A DNA stretch of 64,000 nt from assembly GCF_000277815.2 (NCBI RefSeq), contig NC_018479.1, positions 1-64,000 on the forward strand, in the 5' to 3' direction. Shown in pieces: positions 44,482-54,567 of this stretch. Position 1 is the first letter of the stretch, and each line of letters opens with the position of its first letter. Both the position numbers and the translations under genes were made by a program. This stretch comes from Encephalitozoon hellem ATCC 50504 (taxonomy: Eukaryota; Microsporidia; Unikaryonidae). The notes under the pieces are model-generated. The model saw nothing but the letters and a program-made list of their open reading frames with translations. It was not told where the DNA came from and made no database searches.

Positions 44482-46386
44482 ATGCCACCAGGAGGTACTG
44501 ACCCAAAAAAGGAAGTACCACAAGAAGAGAAGAAGGAGGGCAGTAAAGACGGAAAGGAAGAAGAGAAGAAGGAATCGTCACAGGAAGAAAAGGTGGAAGG
44601 GGAAAAGAAAAAAGAAGAGAAGAAAGATGACGGCGTAATTGATGATATCATTGCCAACAATGCTGTAGACGCCCCTCCTGTTGAGCCTCAGGAGGAGATA
44701 ATGTTTACAAAAGCGAAAGTATTTGAAGAGGAGGAGCTTTCGTTTTGGAACATAGATAGTTATCTGCATAGCAGATTCAGCTATATTCCTGAAACTGCCC
44801 GAAGGCTCATAGAGATAACCATTGTGGTGATTTTATTCATGATGTTTCCTATAATTCTTGCATTCCTAGAGAATGGAGAAGATGCAATATACCTTCCAGT
44901 TCAGGTTATTCAGAATACAGGGACGGGTCCGACATACTTGTTCTTTCGGATTAACCTCTTCATATCAATGTGCTATGTTATCTACGTGGCAGTCTCTTTA
45001 TTCGCCAGCAATATTCTTTATATCATAATTTGGGTTCTAAACCTCTTCAACTACGAGCTTGACGAATACGCTATAGAGATTATCCAGGTGATAAATTCAA
45101 CATCCTGGTGCTGGAAGCAATCTCTCATAGCACTTCTAGTCTTTTTTTCTGCGTCTATCACCTCTCAGCCGTATAGCTTCGGGCAAAATGACGGGAGCTA
45201 TAAGTACAAAATCATTACCATGATACTTATGTACTCGGTATTTATATCTGTGGTGTTTATAGAGAAGTTTTTCATGTGCTTTATGATTTCCGAGATAAGG
45301 AGGAAGGAGTACAGAAACAGAATATGGGATATTAATTATAAAACGTTTGTATTCAAAAAACTAGCGGCGATCTCAGAAGCAAGTCCTAGTGAGAGAAAGG
45401 AGCTTGCAGAGACTATTCAGCCGGAGTTTGATCCAGGATTCTACCTGAAGTATAACGACCTGAAACTGAATTCGATGAAGGGTGCAGAGACCGTTGCAGA
45501 GTCTATATTTGGGTTTCTGGAGGTTCGATCGATTATATATCAGGACCTGGAGAAATTCTTTCCAGACAACCACGATGAGGTGTATGCATACCTAGCAGAA
45601 AGTTCGGAAACTAAGGAAAAGAACAACCCTCCTCCAATAACATTTGAAGACCTTAAGGCCAAGGCTGTTGCTTTGTATAAGGAGAGAACGGATATATCAA
45701 GAACGCTTCAGTCTAGGGACATTGTCATCAACAAGCTGGACATAATATTGGTTGCAATTGCCATGTACTTTGGAGCTATACTAGTAATGATTCTTTTAGG
45801 AATTAACTACTCGGGAATACTTGCAACTATCCTTCCATCTATAGTCACTTTCAGTTGGATATTTTCCGATACTATCAAGGAGATATACAACTGCTTTATA
45901 TTTCTTCTGGTAAATCATCCTTACGATTGTGGAGATAGAGTTGTGATAGATGGAGAGGAGCTTTATGTGTCCTCTGTTGATCTGTTGTCTTCAACATTTA
46001 CCGGAGTGAATGGAAGACAGGTGTTTATACCGACGTCTACCCTATTCAGGACAAAAATCCATAACATAAGGAGATCAGGAAAGCAGTTCTCGGAGGTTGG
46101 GATTCTGGTGAGCAAGATGACCTCGTTTGATACAGCTCTTAAGCTCAAGGACGGAATTACAAAGGCAATTTCCGAGTCCACAAAGTCATTTTCTGGAGAA
46201 ATTTATATTCGGGAATTTAAGGCGGAAGGAGACAATGTCAAAATTGTTTTTGCCATTCAACATCAGACCAACTTCCAAGATATCAAGAAGAAACATGATA
46301 GAAGAGTTGAAATTGTAAATATATTAGAAAGAGAGATGAAAGCTCAAAAAATAGAATATCGAAATTCATATACATTTAGCGATTAG
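44482..46386 (+). CDS. MscS-like mechanosensitive ion channel
   Basis: 634 aa. The N-terminal about 75 residues are a Lys/Glu-rich low-complexity segment (KKEE/QEEK runs). Then come five or six membrane helices, followed by the MscS core near residue 430-560: LLGINYSGILATILPS.VTFSWIFSD..KEIYNCFIFLLVNHPYDCGDRVVIDGEELYV, with the FLLV.HP.D.GDRV motif of the beta domain, then the PTSTLFRTKIHNIRRSG region. Fungal and plant MscS channels share this layout (Msy1/2-like). It would release osmolytes on membrane stretch; whether it is plasma membrane or ER cannot be read from sequence. Confidence 0.86.
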   Translation: MPPGGTDPKKEVPQEEKKEGSKDGKEEEKKESSQEEKVEGEKKKEEKKDDGVIDDIIANNAVDAPPVEPQEEIMFTKAKVFEEEELSFWNIDSYLHSRFSYIPETARRLIEITIVVILFMMFPIILAFLENGEDAIYLPVQVIQNTGTGPTYLFFRINLFISMCYVIYVAVSLFASNILYIIIWVLNLFNYELDEYAIEIIQVINSTSWCWKQSLIALLVFFSASITSQPYSFGQNDGSYKYKIITMILMYSVFISVVFIEKFFMCFMISEIRRKEYRNRIWDINYKTFVFKKLAAISEASPSERKELAETIQPEFDPGFYLKYNDLKLNSMKGAETVAESIFGFLEVRSIIYQDLEKFFPDNHDEVYAYLAESSETKEKNNPPPITFEDLKAKAVALYKERTDISRTLQSRDIVINKLDIILVAIAMYFGAILVMILLGINYSGILATILPSIVTFSWIFSDTIKEIYNCFIFLLVNHPYDCGDRVVIDGEELYVSSVDLLSSTFTGVNGRQVFIPTSTLFRTKIHNIRRSGKQFSEVGILVSKMTSFDTALKLKDGITKAISESTKSFSGEIYIREFKAEGDNVKIVFAIQHQTNFQDIKKKHDRRVEIVNILEREMKAQKIEYRNSYTFSD

Positions 46387-46474
46387 TTTTAATAATAAAA
46401 TATTCTTACTAGTTTATGCAGGGTTGGATTATAGGTTTCAAAGGTGATTGGCTGGAATGAACTTTAAGGTGAGA

Positions 46475-46545
46475 GGCGCCATGGTCCAGTGGTACGATAC
46501 GTGCTTCGGGTGCATGTGACCCGAGTTCGATTCTCGGTGGCGCCC
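46475..46545 (+). tRNA. tRNA-Pro (anticodon CGG)
   Basis: A 71-nt cloverleaf. Acceptor GGCGCCA pairs with TGGCGCC, discriminator C; anticodon stem CGTGC/GCATG with loop TTCGGGT, anticodon CGG. The T arm is CCGAG-TTCGATT-CTCGG. No intron. Confidence 0.93.
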
Positions 46546-46660
46546 AGAGATTTTGCTTTTGTTACAAGTCTATTCTTTTGCTTGTTGCTACTCGTCTTAT
46601 GTGCCTATAAAACAGACATCCAAGCTTTGAGGATTTTTGTGTCCCTTATTACCCTGGCAA

Positions 46661-47128
46661 ATGGAATTCGGAGACAACACAATTCCTTATGACCACGTGA
46701 TAGTGAGAACACGGCATTCATTTGTTTTCACAAACCTTAGGCCGTTCCTCCCCTTACACATACTGGTATCTCCCATATCCAAGAAGCAAAGGATATACGA
46801 ATTGACAAGTGAGGAGACATTCGACTTGTTCAACACTGCAAGGATTGCGATGAAAGGACTCAAAGGCTTGTGTGATGGATTTACACTGGGTGTCCAGGAT
46901 GGACCCTGTGCCGGGCAGACAGTATTCCATGTTCACATCCACATAGTCCCGAGAGTATCCGGAGATCTCAAGAGAAATGATGAAATATATGAAAAAGGGG
47001 CCTTAGATTCTGTGGGCAGGCCTGCAAGGAAATATGACGAGATGAAAAGAGAGGCTGAGGAGCTTAAGGAAATAATTGGAAAAGCATTTGACGAAGAGGG
47101 CTTGTATTACCAAAAGACTTTCGAGTGA
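46661..47128 (+). CDS. HNT2: HIT-family hydrolase, Fhit/Hnt2-like
   Basis: 155 aa. The histidine triad HVHIHIVPR (His90, His92, His94) is preceded by the FHIT-type VFTNLRPFLPLHILVSP.SKKQRIYEL and GVQDGPCAGQTVFHVH. Fhit-type enzymes cleave Ap4A/Ap3A to AMP plus ATP/ADP. The start ATG at 46661 follows ACCCTGGCAA; an earlier frame start at 46637 is CTG-like and not used. The protein ends 46 bp before the start of the IPA1-like gene. Confidence 0.92.
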   Translation: MEFGDNTIPYDHVIVRTRHSFVFTNLRPFLPLHILVSPISKKQRIYELTSEETFDLFNTARIAMKGLKGLCDGFTLGVQDGPCAGQTVFHVHIHIVPRVSGDLKRNDEIYEKGALDSVGRPARKYDEMKREAEELKEIIGKAFDEEGLYYQKTFE

Positions 47129-47174
47129 CGCATCTTTTCACATTAATAAAGCAATTTTTTACCTCTGCCCATGG

Positions 47175-47960
47175 ATGCTGGAACTACCACCAGACACTAG
47201 AAAAGGTTTTTTGTATCTAATGAATGACGAAGTCTTGAACACATTCAAGGACCATATGGACCTTGACTTTCTTTATATGGAGAGCCAAGAGAGGGTGAAG
47301 GTTGCTGCTGTCAATGTATCAGAAAACAGCCTCTTGTGGTCGGAAGATCTTGAGGAAGAAAGTACACTTCCAAATGCATTTAGATGTTTGCATGGAAATG
47401 AAGTGATTCATAAGTCGTTGAACAGACTACCTCAAGAGGGATGGGAGGAGCTGATAGACTGCTGGTCATGCCACAATTGTGAGTTCAAAACGATGCTGGA
47501 TCTTTCACCCCGACCAAGAAAGGGGGGATTGCTTCTCTCCGACTTTTTTCTCCTCATAAATGATTCAGACCTCCCCAGATGCTGTAGAAAGAACAACTCC
47601 TCCGTCAGGAAACTATTTTATAATGAGGTTCTTCTGCAAGGATGTACCCATGAGGCTTTGGCATACTCCTATCTAGACTTTTACTTCCGGAACACTCCTG
47701 TTCTTCTTCTTGAGGTAAACCAAAGAAGATATGAGATCAGACATTTCTACAAAGCAATGGTGATGACTGTTGAAAATAAGGCCTTGGTCAAGAGAAAGGC
47801 AATGAAGGTAGGCATCAAGGAAACAGAAAAGCCAATTGAGAAAAACGAGAATATAAATGAATTCTACTCAAAAATAACATATGATATCGTGATGTCGGGC
47901 ATGGTTGGAACAACCGCACTGGGATATAAGATCTCGCTTGTGGAGAAAAATAGAGGCTAG
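47175..47960 (+). CDS. IPA1/UBE3D-like E2-binding protein
   Basis: 261 aa. A segment EELIDCWSCHNCEFKTMLDLSPRPRKGGLLLSDFFLLINDSDLP resembles the W.CH..EF.......PR.GG.LL.D.F.L block of the HECT_2 family (yeast Ipa1, human UBE3D), which regulates mRNA 3'-end processing or acts as a ubiquitin ligase-like protein. The downstream part KALVKRKAMKVGI fits a helical end. I rate it a plausible homologue, not certain. The frame overlaps the HIT gene if started earlier; the ATG at 47175 is chosen because CCC precedes it (GCCCATGGATG). Confidence 0.5.
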   Translation: MLELPPDTRKGFLYLMNDEVLNTFKDHMDLDFLYMESQERVKVAAVNVSENSLLWSEDLEEESTLPNAFRCLHGNEVIHKSLNRLPQEGWEELIDCWSCHNCEFKTMLDLSPRPRKGGLLLSDFFLLINDSDLPRCCRKNNSSVRKLFYNEVLLQGCTHEALAYSYLDFYFRNTPVLLLEVNQRRYEIRHFYKAMVMTVENKALVKRKAMKVGIKETEKPIEKNENINEFYSKITYDIVMSGMVGTTALGYKISLVEKNRG

Positions 47961-48038
47961 TACCTTTGATTTATTATTAAATCAGTTGCTTGGAATCATC
48001 TGTTCCCTGCAGTCACCATTTGGAGGTGAGGCCGAAAA

Positions 48039-51000
48039 TTATAGTTGGAGTAGTTGATATCCACCCTTATTGTGCTTTCTTTCAATTATATTAAGCAACT
48101 TCCTAGCAGCGCTTGAGATATCTTTTCTTGTGCTGTCCACAACCAAAGCAAAGTATGGCGAGCTTTTTACAAGGCATTTCTTAAAGTGGTGCACCTTCTG
48201 GTATAATACCTGAAGTAGCTCCAAAATCATGACAGCCTTGTCTCCTTTCATCTTACTGAGTATTAGGTCGTTAGCATCTTCAATTTCTTTTGGATTGTGT
48301 CTGAGAATACTACTGATGCATTTTGCATACAGAATGTCGGGCTCGTTACAATAGAACCCAAAAAGCATCTCGAACAATTTTCGGTGAGGAATACAATATT
48401 CCAGATCCCAATGTAAATATTCAGTTATAAACGTTATTGCATTTCTGTCTTTTTCTTTGACCATTCCGATCATAAAGTCTGCATATGGCCTGAAGATTTT
48501 GTAGCACAGGGGAAGAGATACCTTAGATACCTCGAAAAAGACGTCTCTATTACTTTCATAGAGTGTCTTTAAAAGAGACCGGATGCTTTCGTCTGCCTCA
48601 GGACATGCTTTTAGATAGGTTCCGAAGAACTTTGTAAAGAGTTTATCTTTTACTCTTGAGACATTTGCGTCAAGGAACCCCGCAACTCTCTTAAGTATAG
48701 GCAAAGATAACGATGTGTCTGATAAATCAAGTGCCCTACACATGAAGTCAAGATGATGATCGTTCGGTGCGTCTGTGTATGCCTTTATGGATCCTATAAG
48801 AAGATGCCGAGAATCGATCTCAAACATACATTCTTCTATCTCCGGGAATTTTAGAAGAATGTCTTTAACATAAGGACTCATGATGTTCCCATGCTCCTTA
48901 AAGAGTATTCTAACAGATTCCTTCTTGTGCTCTATCATGCTTGGAACAATCACAGGTACAAATCTCAGGGAATCGAATGAAAGGTTTCTCAAAAGAATGT
49001 CCGAAAAACTACTTTTGAAATAACTCTCAGAGCCCTTCAGGACTTCTAAAAGCTTCCCATAATCTATGGTAATTCCGTCTCTTGCAATCACGTCCAGAAG
49101 GTCAAAATCGTTCTTGAAGTCATGGTAGTTATCAAGGAAGTAATCAAAGCAGAATTGCCTGTGCTGATTGTGTTCGACAATCAACTCGATTGCCATGGCT
49201 TTTATCGTTTTCCACTCCCTCAGCATGCTGCACTTGATAAGGTGTGGGACATATCTATCTTGAAACAATGCTTTGACTATTCTCTCTCCTCCAAATTTGA
49301 TCAGAGAGAAAGAATAGCGGATGAACTCCTCCGCTTCCTCTAGAGGTAAATTCTGCTTCGACAGCACCTCAATGAAGTCTATCATATTCTCATCACTTCT
49401 ATTTCCAAGAACTTTAGAGAACCCGTATCCTTTACATAAAAACAGGAGGGCATCGTAATGTTTTTCTGCAAGACATTCAGCAGCCACACTTTCCCGATAC
49501 CTGTACAGCCTATCCACAATGCAATGATTTTCCTTTGAGAATCCCCTTAGATCTAAAATCCTTTCGCAGTTTTCCTCACTCAGTACTTCTATGTGGGATG
49601 CCAGCGCAGAGTAGAATGATGGATTGGAGAATCCTTTCTCTATTAGACATCCCAAGACATCATTTATAAGCTTTCTGTCATCTATTTGACGCACATATCT
49701 ACACAGTGCATCTATACATGCTTTTGAAGGGAGTTTCATAATGTCTTCGAATATCTTTCTACTCATTTCTACTTTCAAGCTTCTTGGCTCTTCAGAGAGA
49801 TGGTTCAGATATATTGGATTGGTATAAAATCCCTTCTCAACAATTATGGATGTTAAATCTATGCCCATAAACCTGGCTGTGTCGATAATATTTTTTGCAG
49901 GGATATCCTCTAGGCACTCTTCCATTAGCGCAAAAAGTACATTCTCATCCAGGTACTCCGTAAACACAGATCCTTCGTACTTTACATATCCTAAGCAAAC
50001 TTTCATAATCTTCCTTAAATCCTCTTTGATGGCTCTTCTTGGCATGTTCGTCAGAACCATAGCATAGTTGTTCTCGGTTATCACACTTTCCCATAACCGT
50101 GGTGACAGCTGTGATAGATATGCCTTGTCATCATCCCCCATGTACGGAGTAAGTGCGAGAATGTCCTCGCGAAAGCTATAGTTCAATAGCTCAATAAGCC
50201 CTCTCCTGTCTCTCAACTCCTTGAACAGATTAGCATAGATAGAGATGTCTCCATCGATCCTTTTATCTTCAATTCCACACAGAACTTTCAAGGCTTCGAA
50301 TTCCGGTTCACTGAACGACTTCAAGGCCAGACCTTCTCTATGCAACCATATAACGTAGTTCTTGTATCTACTACTATCTCCCAGAATCCTTCTGTCATCC
50401 TCGCTGTCATACATATTTCTGAAAAGTACAGCTTCCTCGCGCGGAATGCTTATCTTATGTTCCACATTTTTGGGCCTTCTTGATATGAGATATTCCTTAC
50501 TGAAATGCGGCTCGAGTAACTCAACAAACTCATCAATGACTTCTTCAACATGGTCTCTTATATCAAAAAAGACTTTTACCGCTGTATCATTTTCCTCTAA
50601 CCTAACTAGGTGAGATATTATCTCAAAGAATTGCATCGAAAAATCCTTGTCTGCATTTTTCATCCCGGAGATTACATATCCAAGCACATTAAGGCAGAAC
50701 TCCCGTATGTACTTGAAGTGCTCAAAGTACTCCACAAAAAAGTCGAAAAAGTACTTTTCCCTCAGGCAGAGATTTCCGATGAATTGGTATGAGTATGTCG
50801 GCTGCACAGAAAAGTAGTTGAAGTCGGATATTCTGCTCAGGTGCAAAACATGCTCGTAGTATTTTGTGAATGGAAGCAGGAAAAAAATCATCTCTTTTGA
50901 GTTGAATGTGTCACATTGGTATCTCCTCACAAGATAGTCGAACAAGTATTCGATGTCGTTCGTGTTTCCATGCCTCACTAGTTCCTTTAGGAATTTCGAA

Positions 51001-51218
51001 AACTTCCTGTTAAATCTTTCTTCCTTTTCCTCCGTTTGCCTCTGTCGATCAAAAGATAGGCTCCTAGCCCCCGTGTATGGAGTCTGAATCGGAACAAGAT
51101 CAAGAATCATCTCATCATCCATATCCTCTGTGTCTCCAAATCTCACTCTTCCCTTATGTCCCGAATGGATGGCCCTTCTGCATTTCTTGAGCTTCAATAG
51201 CTGGTCTTTCAGTGACAT
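48039..51218 (-). CDS. UTP10: U3 snoRNP protein UTP10/HEATR1-like
   Basis: 1059 aa of HEAT-like helical repeats. N-terminal MSLKDQLLKLKKCRRAI and the following DIEYLFDYLVRRYQCDTFNSKEMIFFLLPFTKYYEHVLHLSRI correspond to the Utp10/HEATR1 start (SLSDQL...; WLVRRF.IH..N...LLL..LPY........IL..). Length is about 60% of yeast Utp10 (1769 aa). Utp10 is part of the t-UTP complex on the nascent 5' pre-rRNA. The identification rests on the N-terminus. The ATG at 51216-51218 is preceded by ACCCTC on its strand. Confidence 0.75.
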   Translation of the reverse strand: MSLKDQLLKLKKCRRAIHSGHKGRVRFGDTEDMDDEMILDLVPIQTPYTGARSLSFDRQRQTEEKEERFNRKFSKFLKELVRHGNTNDIEYLFDYLVRRYQCDTFNSKEMIFFLLPFTKYYEHVLHLSRISDFNYFSVQPTYSYQFIGNLCLREKYFFDFFVEYFEHFKYIREFCLNVLGYVISGMKNADKDFSMQFFEIISHLVRLEENDTAVKVFFDIRDHVEEVIDEFVELLEPHFSKEYLISRRPKNVEHKISIPREEAVLFRNMYDSEDDRRILGDSSRYKNYVIWLHREGLALKSFSEPEFEALKVLCGIEDKRIDGDISIYANLFKELRDRRGLIELLNYSFREDILALTPYMGDDDKAYLSQLSPRLWESVITENNYAMVLTNMPRRAIKEDLRKIMKVCLGYVKYEGSVFTEYLDENVLFALMEECLEDIPAKNIIDTARFMGIDLTSIIVEKGFYTNPIYLNHLSEEPRSLKVEMSRKIFEDIMKLPSKACIDALCRYVRQIDDRKLINDVLGCLIEKGFSNPSFYSALASHIEVLSEENCERILDLRGFSKENHCIVDRLYRYRESVAAECLAEKHYDALLFLCKGYGFSKVLGNRSDENMIDFIEVLSKQNLPLEEAEEFIRYSFSLIKFGGERIVKALFQDRYVPHLIKCSMLREWKTIKAMAIELIVEHNQHRQFCFDYFLDNYHDFKNDFDLLDVIARDGITIDYGKLLEVLKGSESYFKSSFSDILLRNLSFDSLRFVPVIVPSMIEHKKESVRILFKEHGNIMSPYVKDILLKFPEIEECMFEIDSRHLLIGSIKAYTDAPNDHHLDFMCRALDLSDTSLSLPILKRVAGFLDANVSRVKDKLFTKFFGTYLKACPEADESIRSLLKTLYESNRDVFFEVSKVSLPLCYKIFRPYADFMIGMVKEKDRNAITFITEYLHWDLEYCIPHRKLFEMLFGFYCNEPDILYAKCISSILRHNPKEIEDANDLILSKMKGDKAVMILELLQVLYQKVHHFKKCLVKSSPYFALVVDSTRKDISSAARKLLNIIERKHNKGGYQLLQL

Positions 51219-51274
51219 GAGGGTTTTCCATATAAAATAATAACACCGTTTAGAGCTTGCCCGAGGAAAAGAAT

Positions 51275-52468
51275 TTATTCCGTTAAGCACTCATAATATC
51301 TTCCAAAAGAGTCTATCCTCTTTAGATAGTATCCAGGAGAATATACTTTCTCTTGGGGCTCGTAGTTGTCCTGTGGCACAGGATCCTCGACAAGCTTTAT
51401 AAACTCCTGGTACGATATCTTTTTTCTTTCAGACAGCCTTTCTTTAAATCCGGTGACCATGCACCCTTTTGAAACCCTTTCCAGACAAAACATCGAGCTG
51501 GATGTCCCAGATCCATATGAGAATAGAAGGATTTTCTCTCCAATTTCCCCATCATGCCCATCAAGCAGAGAGATCAGCGACAGATATAAAGAGGCTGAGT
51601 ATGCATTCCCGTTTTTCCTCGATGCTTCTAAAGACTTTAAAAACTTCTTTCTGTCTATGTGGTTTGCGACACATATCTTTTCTGGAAGCCTTGTATATGG
51701 AGAATGGAGTGCAATATAATCAAATGTCTCCATGCCACCTACTTTCTTCTTGAATTCCTCATAGCATACTTCAAATGCAGTCCTGTAGTTTTCTATTGAC
51801 TCTTTTCCTTTGACAATCGGGAATGGATGGAGGCCCTTGGGCTTCATAAAGTCAAACTGGTTTGTAAAGTAATGGATGATGCTCGATGGAACAATTCTGT
51901 AGATGCAGTTTGGGCCCAGCAGAATCGCAACTGCACCGGCCCCGCCAGTTGGCTGGCAGTTCTTGTCTTTATACATTGCTACATCAGTGGCAACAACAAT
52001 CGCCAGTCTTCCGTCCCACAAAGGCGATTCCATCCATGCAACCGCATTCAGCAATGCATTTGTTCCGCTGTAGCAAGCATGCACGCTGTCACAGCCACAT
52101 ATGGAAGTATTTCCTGGAAACAGATCCGTGAGATACGACTTAATGGATTTGGATCCGTCAGGATTGCTTTCCGTGCCAACCTCCAACCTCCCAACGTCTA
52201 GAGGATTGATCTTGTACTTTTTTATCAGCCTACTTACGGCATTCAGTGCAAGCGAAATGGCATCTTCTCTTCTAGATGGGACTCCCATCTGCTCTAGTCC
52301 TAATCCTATTTTTATCTTATCAACCTCAAAATCAATGTTGTTGGCAACCTCTTCCTGATTGATGTAGAGAGAGGGAAGCTGATATTCAAGTCCAATAATT
52401 CCGAGCATATTCTTTGCAGGCATCTCCAGGGTAAAAACATCATGTATTTCATCAAGGTTTTCTTCCAT
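51275..52468 (-). CDS. ERG13: Hydroxymethylglutaryl-CoA synthase
   Basis: It condenses acetyl-CoA with acetoacetyl-CoA to HMG-CoA, the entry to the mevalonate pathway. 397 aa. A thiolase-like fold with VGTESNPDGSKSIK (catalytic Glu about residue 100), catalytic Cys132 in HACYSGTNALLNAVAW (ACYGGTAAL in most families) and catalytic His255 in LHSPY; SYGSG near the C-terminus. The starts at 52468 and 52423 are both possible; 52423 gives MPAKNMLGIIGLE and is preceded by ACCCTGGAG. It is shorter than yeast Erg13 (491 aa). Confidence 0.92.
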   Translation of the reverse strand: MEENLDEIHDVFTLEMPAKNMLGIIGLEYQLPSLYINQEEVANNIDFEVDKIKIGLGLEQMGVPSRREDAISLALNAVSRLIKKYKINPLDVGRLEVGTESNPDGSKSIKSYLTDLFPGNTSICGCDSVHACYSGTNALLNAVAWMESPLWDGRLAIVVATDVAMYKDKNCQPTGGAGAVAILLGPNCIYRIVPSSIIHYFTNQFDFMKPKGLHPFPIVKGKESIENYRTAFEVCYEEFKKKVGGMETFDYIALHSPYTRLPEKICVANHIDRKKFLKSLEASRKNGNAYSASLYLSLISLLDGHDGEIGEKILLFSYGSGTSSSMFCLERVSKGCMVTGFKERLSERKKISYQEFIKLVEDPVPQDNYEPQEKVYSPGYYLKRIDSFGRYYECLTE

Positions 52469-52630
52469 TATCCTTGTCCAAGGAATGGCAATTGAAAAGG
52501 GCTGATAGGCCAATAAGGATTTGCTATGAAATATTTTAATAAGGTAGCAAGAAATTTCATAAACTTTGTATGGGCTCCACCTCCAACTCATACTTTATAT
52601 GCCCGGCAGGTAGAGCCCAAGCATATTCCC

Positions 52631-54262
52631 TTAGAACTCGTCTAATTCAATGTAGGCATTATTTTCCACTGCCGTCTGGAATTTTCTGCTTAGGTATTTT
52701 AGGACGTAGAGCCACAATATAATTATAATGGCAACCAGGATTCCTGATACACTCGAGACCATACGGATGTCTGTTATATCCCATATTCCAGTCATCACTG
52801 TACACATCACAGACCCCAAGGACTTCCCAAGCTTTCCACAGAGCCCATCATAGACTGCCTTGTACTTTGCTCTGTATAAGGGATCTATCTGCATGGAAAT
52901 GGCTTCCTTCGAGGCATCAGCCCCAAGATACTTCCCTATCTTCAGAAATGCATTCGTCACAAGCCCAAGAGTGTTTTCGAGAAAGAACATTGGCTCCCAG
53001 CCTTTGAAGAGTGACTTAAATAGCACATTTCCTCCGCCACACGCTCCTACATTGTAGAAAGCAACCAGGAACACAGAGAAGAATGAGAACACAACCACTA
53101 TTATGGGGAGAGATGCCACGTACTTCCATCCACCTTTTTTGATCAGTGCAGAATATGGGGTGTTGACAACAATCAATAAAGATATGGCAATTATTATCTG
53201 TTCTATCCCATTATAAAAGTTCGAGAATGTTTCTTTTGAGTTATTCGTGTATTTGGCTCCTGCAGCTACCCCGCTCTTAAATGTTGCCTCTACCAGTGTA
53301 GAGGATACTCCGTAAAGCAGCACATTCAAAGATATCGCCAGTAGTAGCTTTGATCGAGATAAGGCCTTGCCGACTTCCTTCATCTTAATCTCCCTTTTGT
53401 CTTCATCCGGCGCCTTTGTCTTTTTGATGAGAAATACAGGTATAGGAAGGATTTTTCTCTCTATATACTTCTTCAGTCCCAGAACGCCAAGAACAGTAAA
53501 GGCCAACGCCAGTACTAGTACCCGAAATCCCGACTCTTTCGTCTCGAAGACAACACTATCTCTCCACCTGTTAAATATCAGCGTGAAAATCGCCGAGATG
53601 AAAATCGATATGGCATTTGATATGTTGTAAACCGATATGTACCTCTGGGACTGCCTTCTTGTCGACACCTCGTTGGTAAAAAGGTTGAAGAAATAGGACA
53701 CTACCAAGGCGCCCCACATTTCTGAGCACAGAAAGAGGAATGAAGACGTCCACTCGTTGAAAACAAGGAACACAGGATACAAGAAGTGAATTCTAAGCGA
53801 CTCCATTTTTCCATCCCCAAAGATGTCTCTTGCCCAATAGAAGTCCTTTTGTATGTATGATTTAAACGGCCACATGACTAGTCCAAAGAGGATGTAGCAT
53901 GCAGAAAATAGTATTAAAGTGATGTCGAACATTTTGGACGGCGTAAAGAAGTTCAATCCCCGCTGGATTGCCCAAACAAAAAACAAAGAGCACGGCGGAA
54001 GAAAGATCGACTTGATGAAAAACATGGACATAGGGTCCTGCCTCCCCATGAGTACCATTTCTCTTAGATTTCCCATCACTGTATGAACAACTGTTATGGC
54101 TCCAAACAGAAATGATAAGTGCAAGACTCTGGACCATTCATTTTTCGCTATTCTTATGTGCTTGAAAATGCCGGTCTTCTTGTAGACCTCTTCTTCCAAC
54201 TCCTCTTCTGTTTTGAAAAGGCAAGAATCCTTAGGGAACTCCAGCGGCTGAAGTACGCTCAT
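52631..54262 (-). CDS. NTT: ATP/ADP translocase (NTT, AAA/Tlc family), copy 2
   Basis: 543 aa, about 12 hydrophobic helices, same family as copies 1 and 3. Hallmarks: [78 protein letters not shown] near the C-terminus. The QIDPLYR and KAVYDGL...LGKS motifs are kept, unlike copy 1. The ATG at 54260-54262 follows a short AT-rich leader. It lies directly beside UNG and copy 3; all three NTT genes are on the minus strand. Confidence 0.93.
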   Translation of the reverse strand: MSVLQPLEFPKDSCLFKTEEELEEEVYKKTGIFKHIRIAKNEWSRVLHLSFLFGAITVVHTVMGNLREMVLMGRQDPMSMFFIKSIFLPPCSLFFVWAIQRGLNFFTPSKMFDITLILFSACYILFGLVMWPFKSYIQKDFYWARDIFGDGKMESLRIHFLYPVFLVFNEWTSSFLFLCSEMWGALVVSYFFNLFTNEVSTRRQSQRYISVYNISNAISIFISAIFTLIFNRWRDSVVFETKESGFRVLVLALAFTVLGVLGLKKYIERKILPIPVFLIKKTKAPDEDKREIKMKEVGKALSRSKLLLAISLNVLLYGVSSTLVEATFKSGVAAGAKYTNNSKETFSNFYNGIEQIIIAISLLIVVNTPYSALIKKGGWKYVASLPIIVVVFSFFSVFLVAFYNVGACGGGNVLFKSLFKGWEPMFFLENTLGLVTNAFLKIGKYLGADASKEAISMQIDPLYRAKYKAVYDGLCGKLGKSLGSVMCTVMTGIWDITDIRMVSSVSGILVAIIIILWLYVLKYLSRKFQTAVENNAYIELDEF

Positions 54263-54567
54263 TTAGGGTTGTGCAAGTTGGTGATAAAAATTGATTAAAA
54301 ACAGAAAACTGCTGATAAAGAACGGGACTTATATTTTTATAAGGGAAGGGCCGTTTCTCCGGAATTACATACGTGGTAATTTAATTTGTCTTTTGAATAA
54401 GGATGACAGTTTTAACGATTTCATTTGTAGCTGGCCTTCTACCCACCTCTACAGTGCATTTACAAGGCAAGACCATGAGCTTCTAAGAATACTGTTAAAT
54501 TTACAGCTTGTGTGCTTATACCCAGAAGGCAAAGCCATTTAAATTTATGAAATACCTATCCTACAAA
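54263..54567. other. Intergenic stretch of about 305 bp
   Basis: This divergent gap between NTT copy 2 and UNG is AT-rich at its left end. An open frame on the plus strand (54291-54542) begins with TTG and has no recognisable features. An in-frame ATG for UNG at 54547 follows TTTAAATTT, an AAATTT-like signal. Apart from that I see nothing that supports a gene. Confidence 0.5.

Noticed and set aside
54291..54542. Plus-strand 83-codon frame between NTT copy 2 and UNG.
   Set aside because: It starts with TTG, has no ATG-based full frame and no recognisable features.
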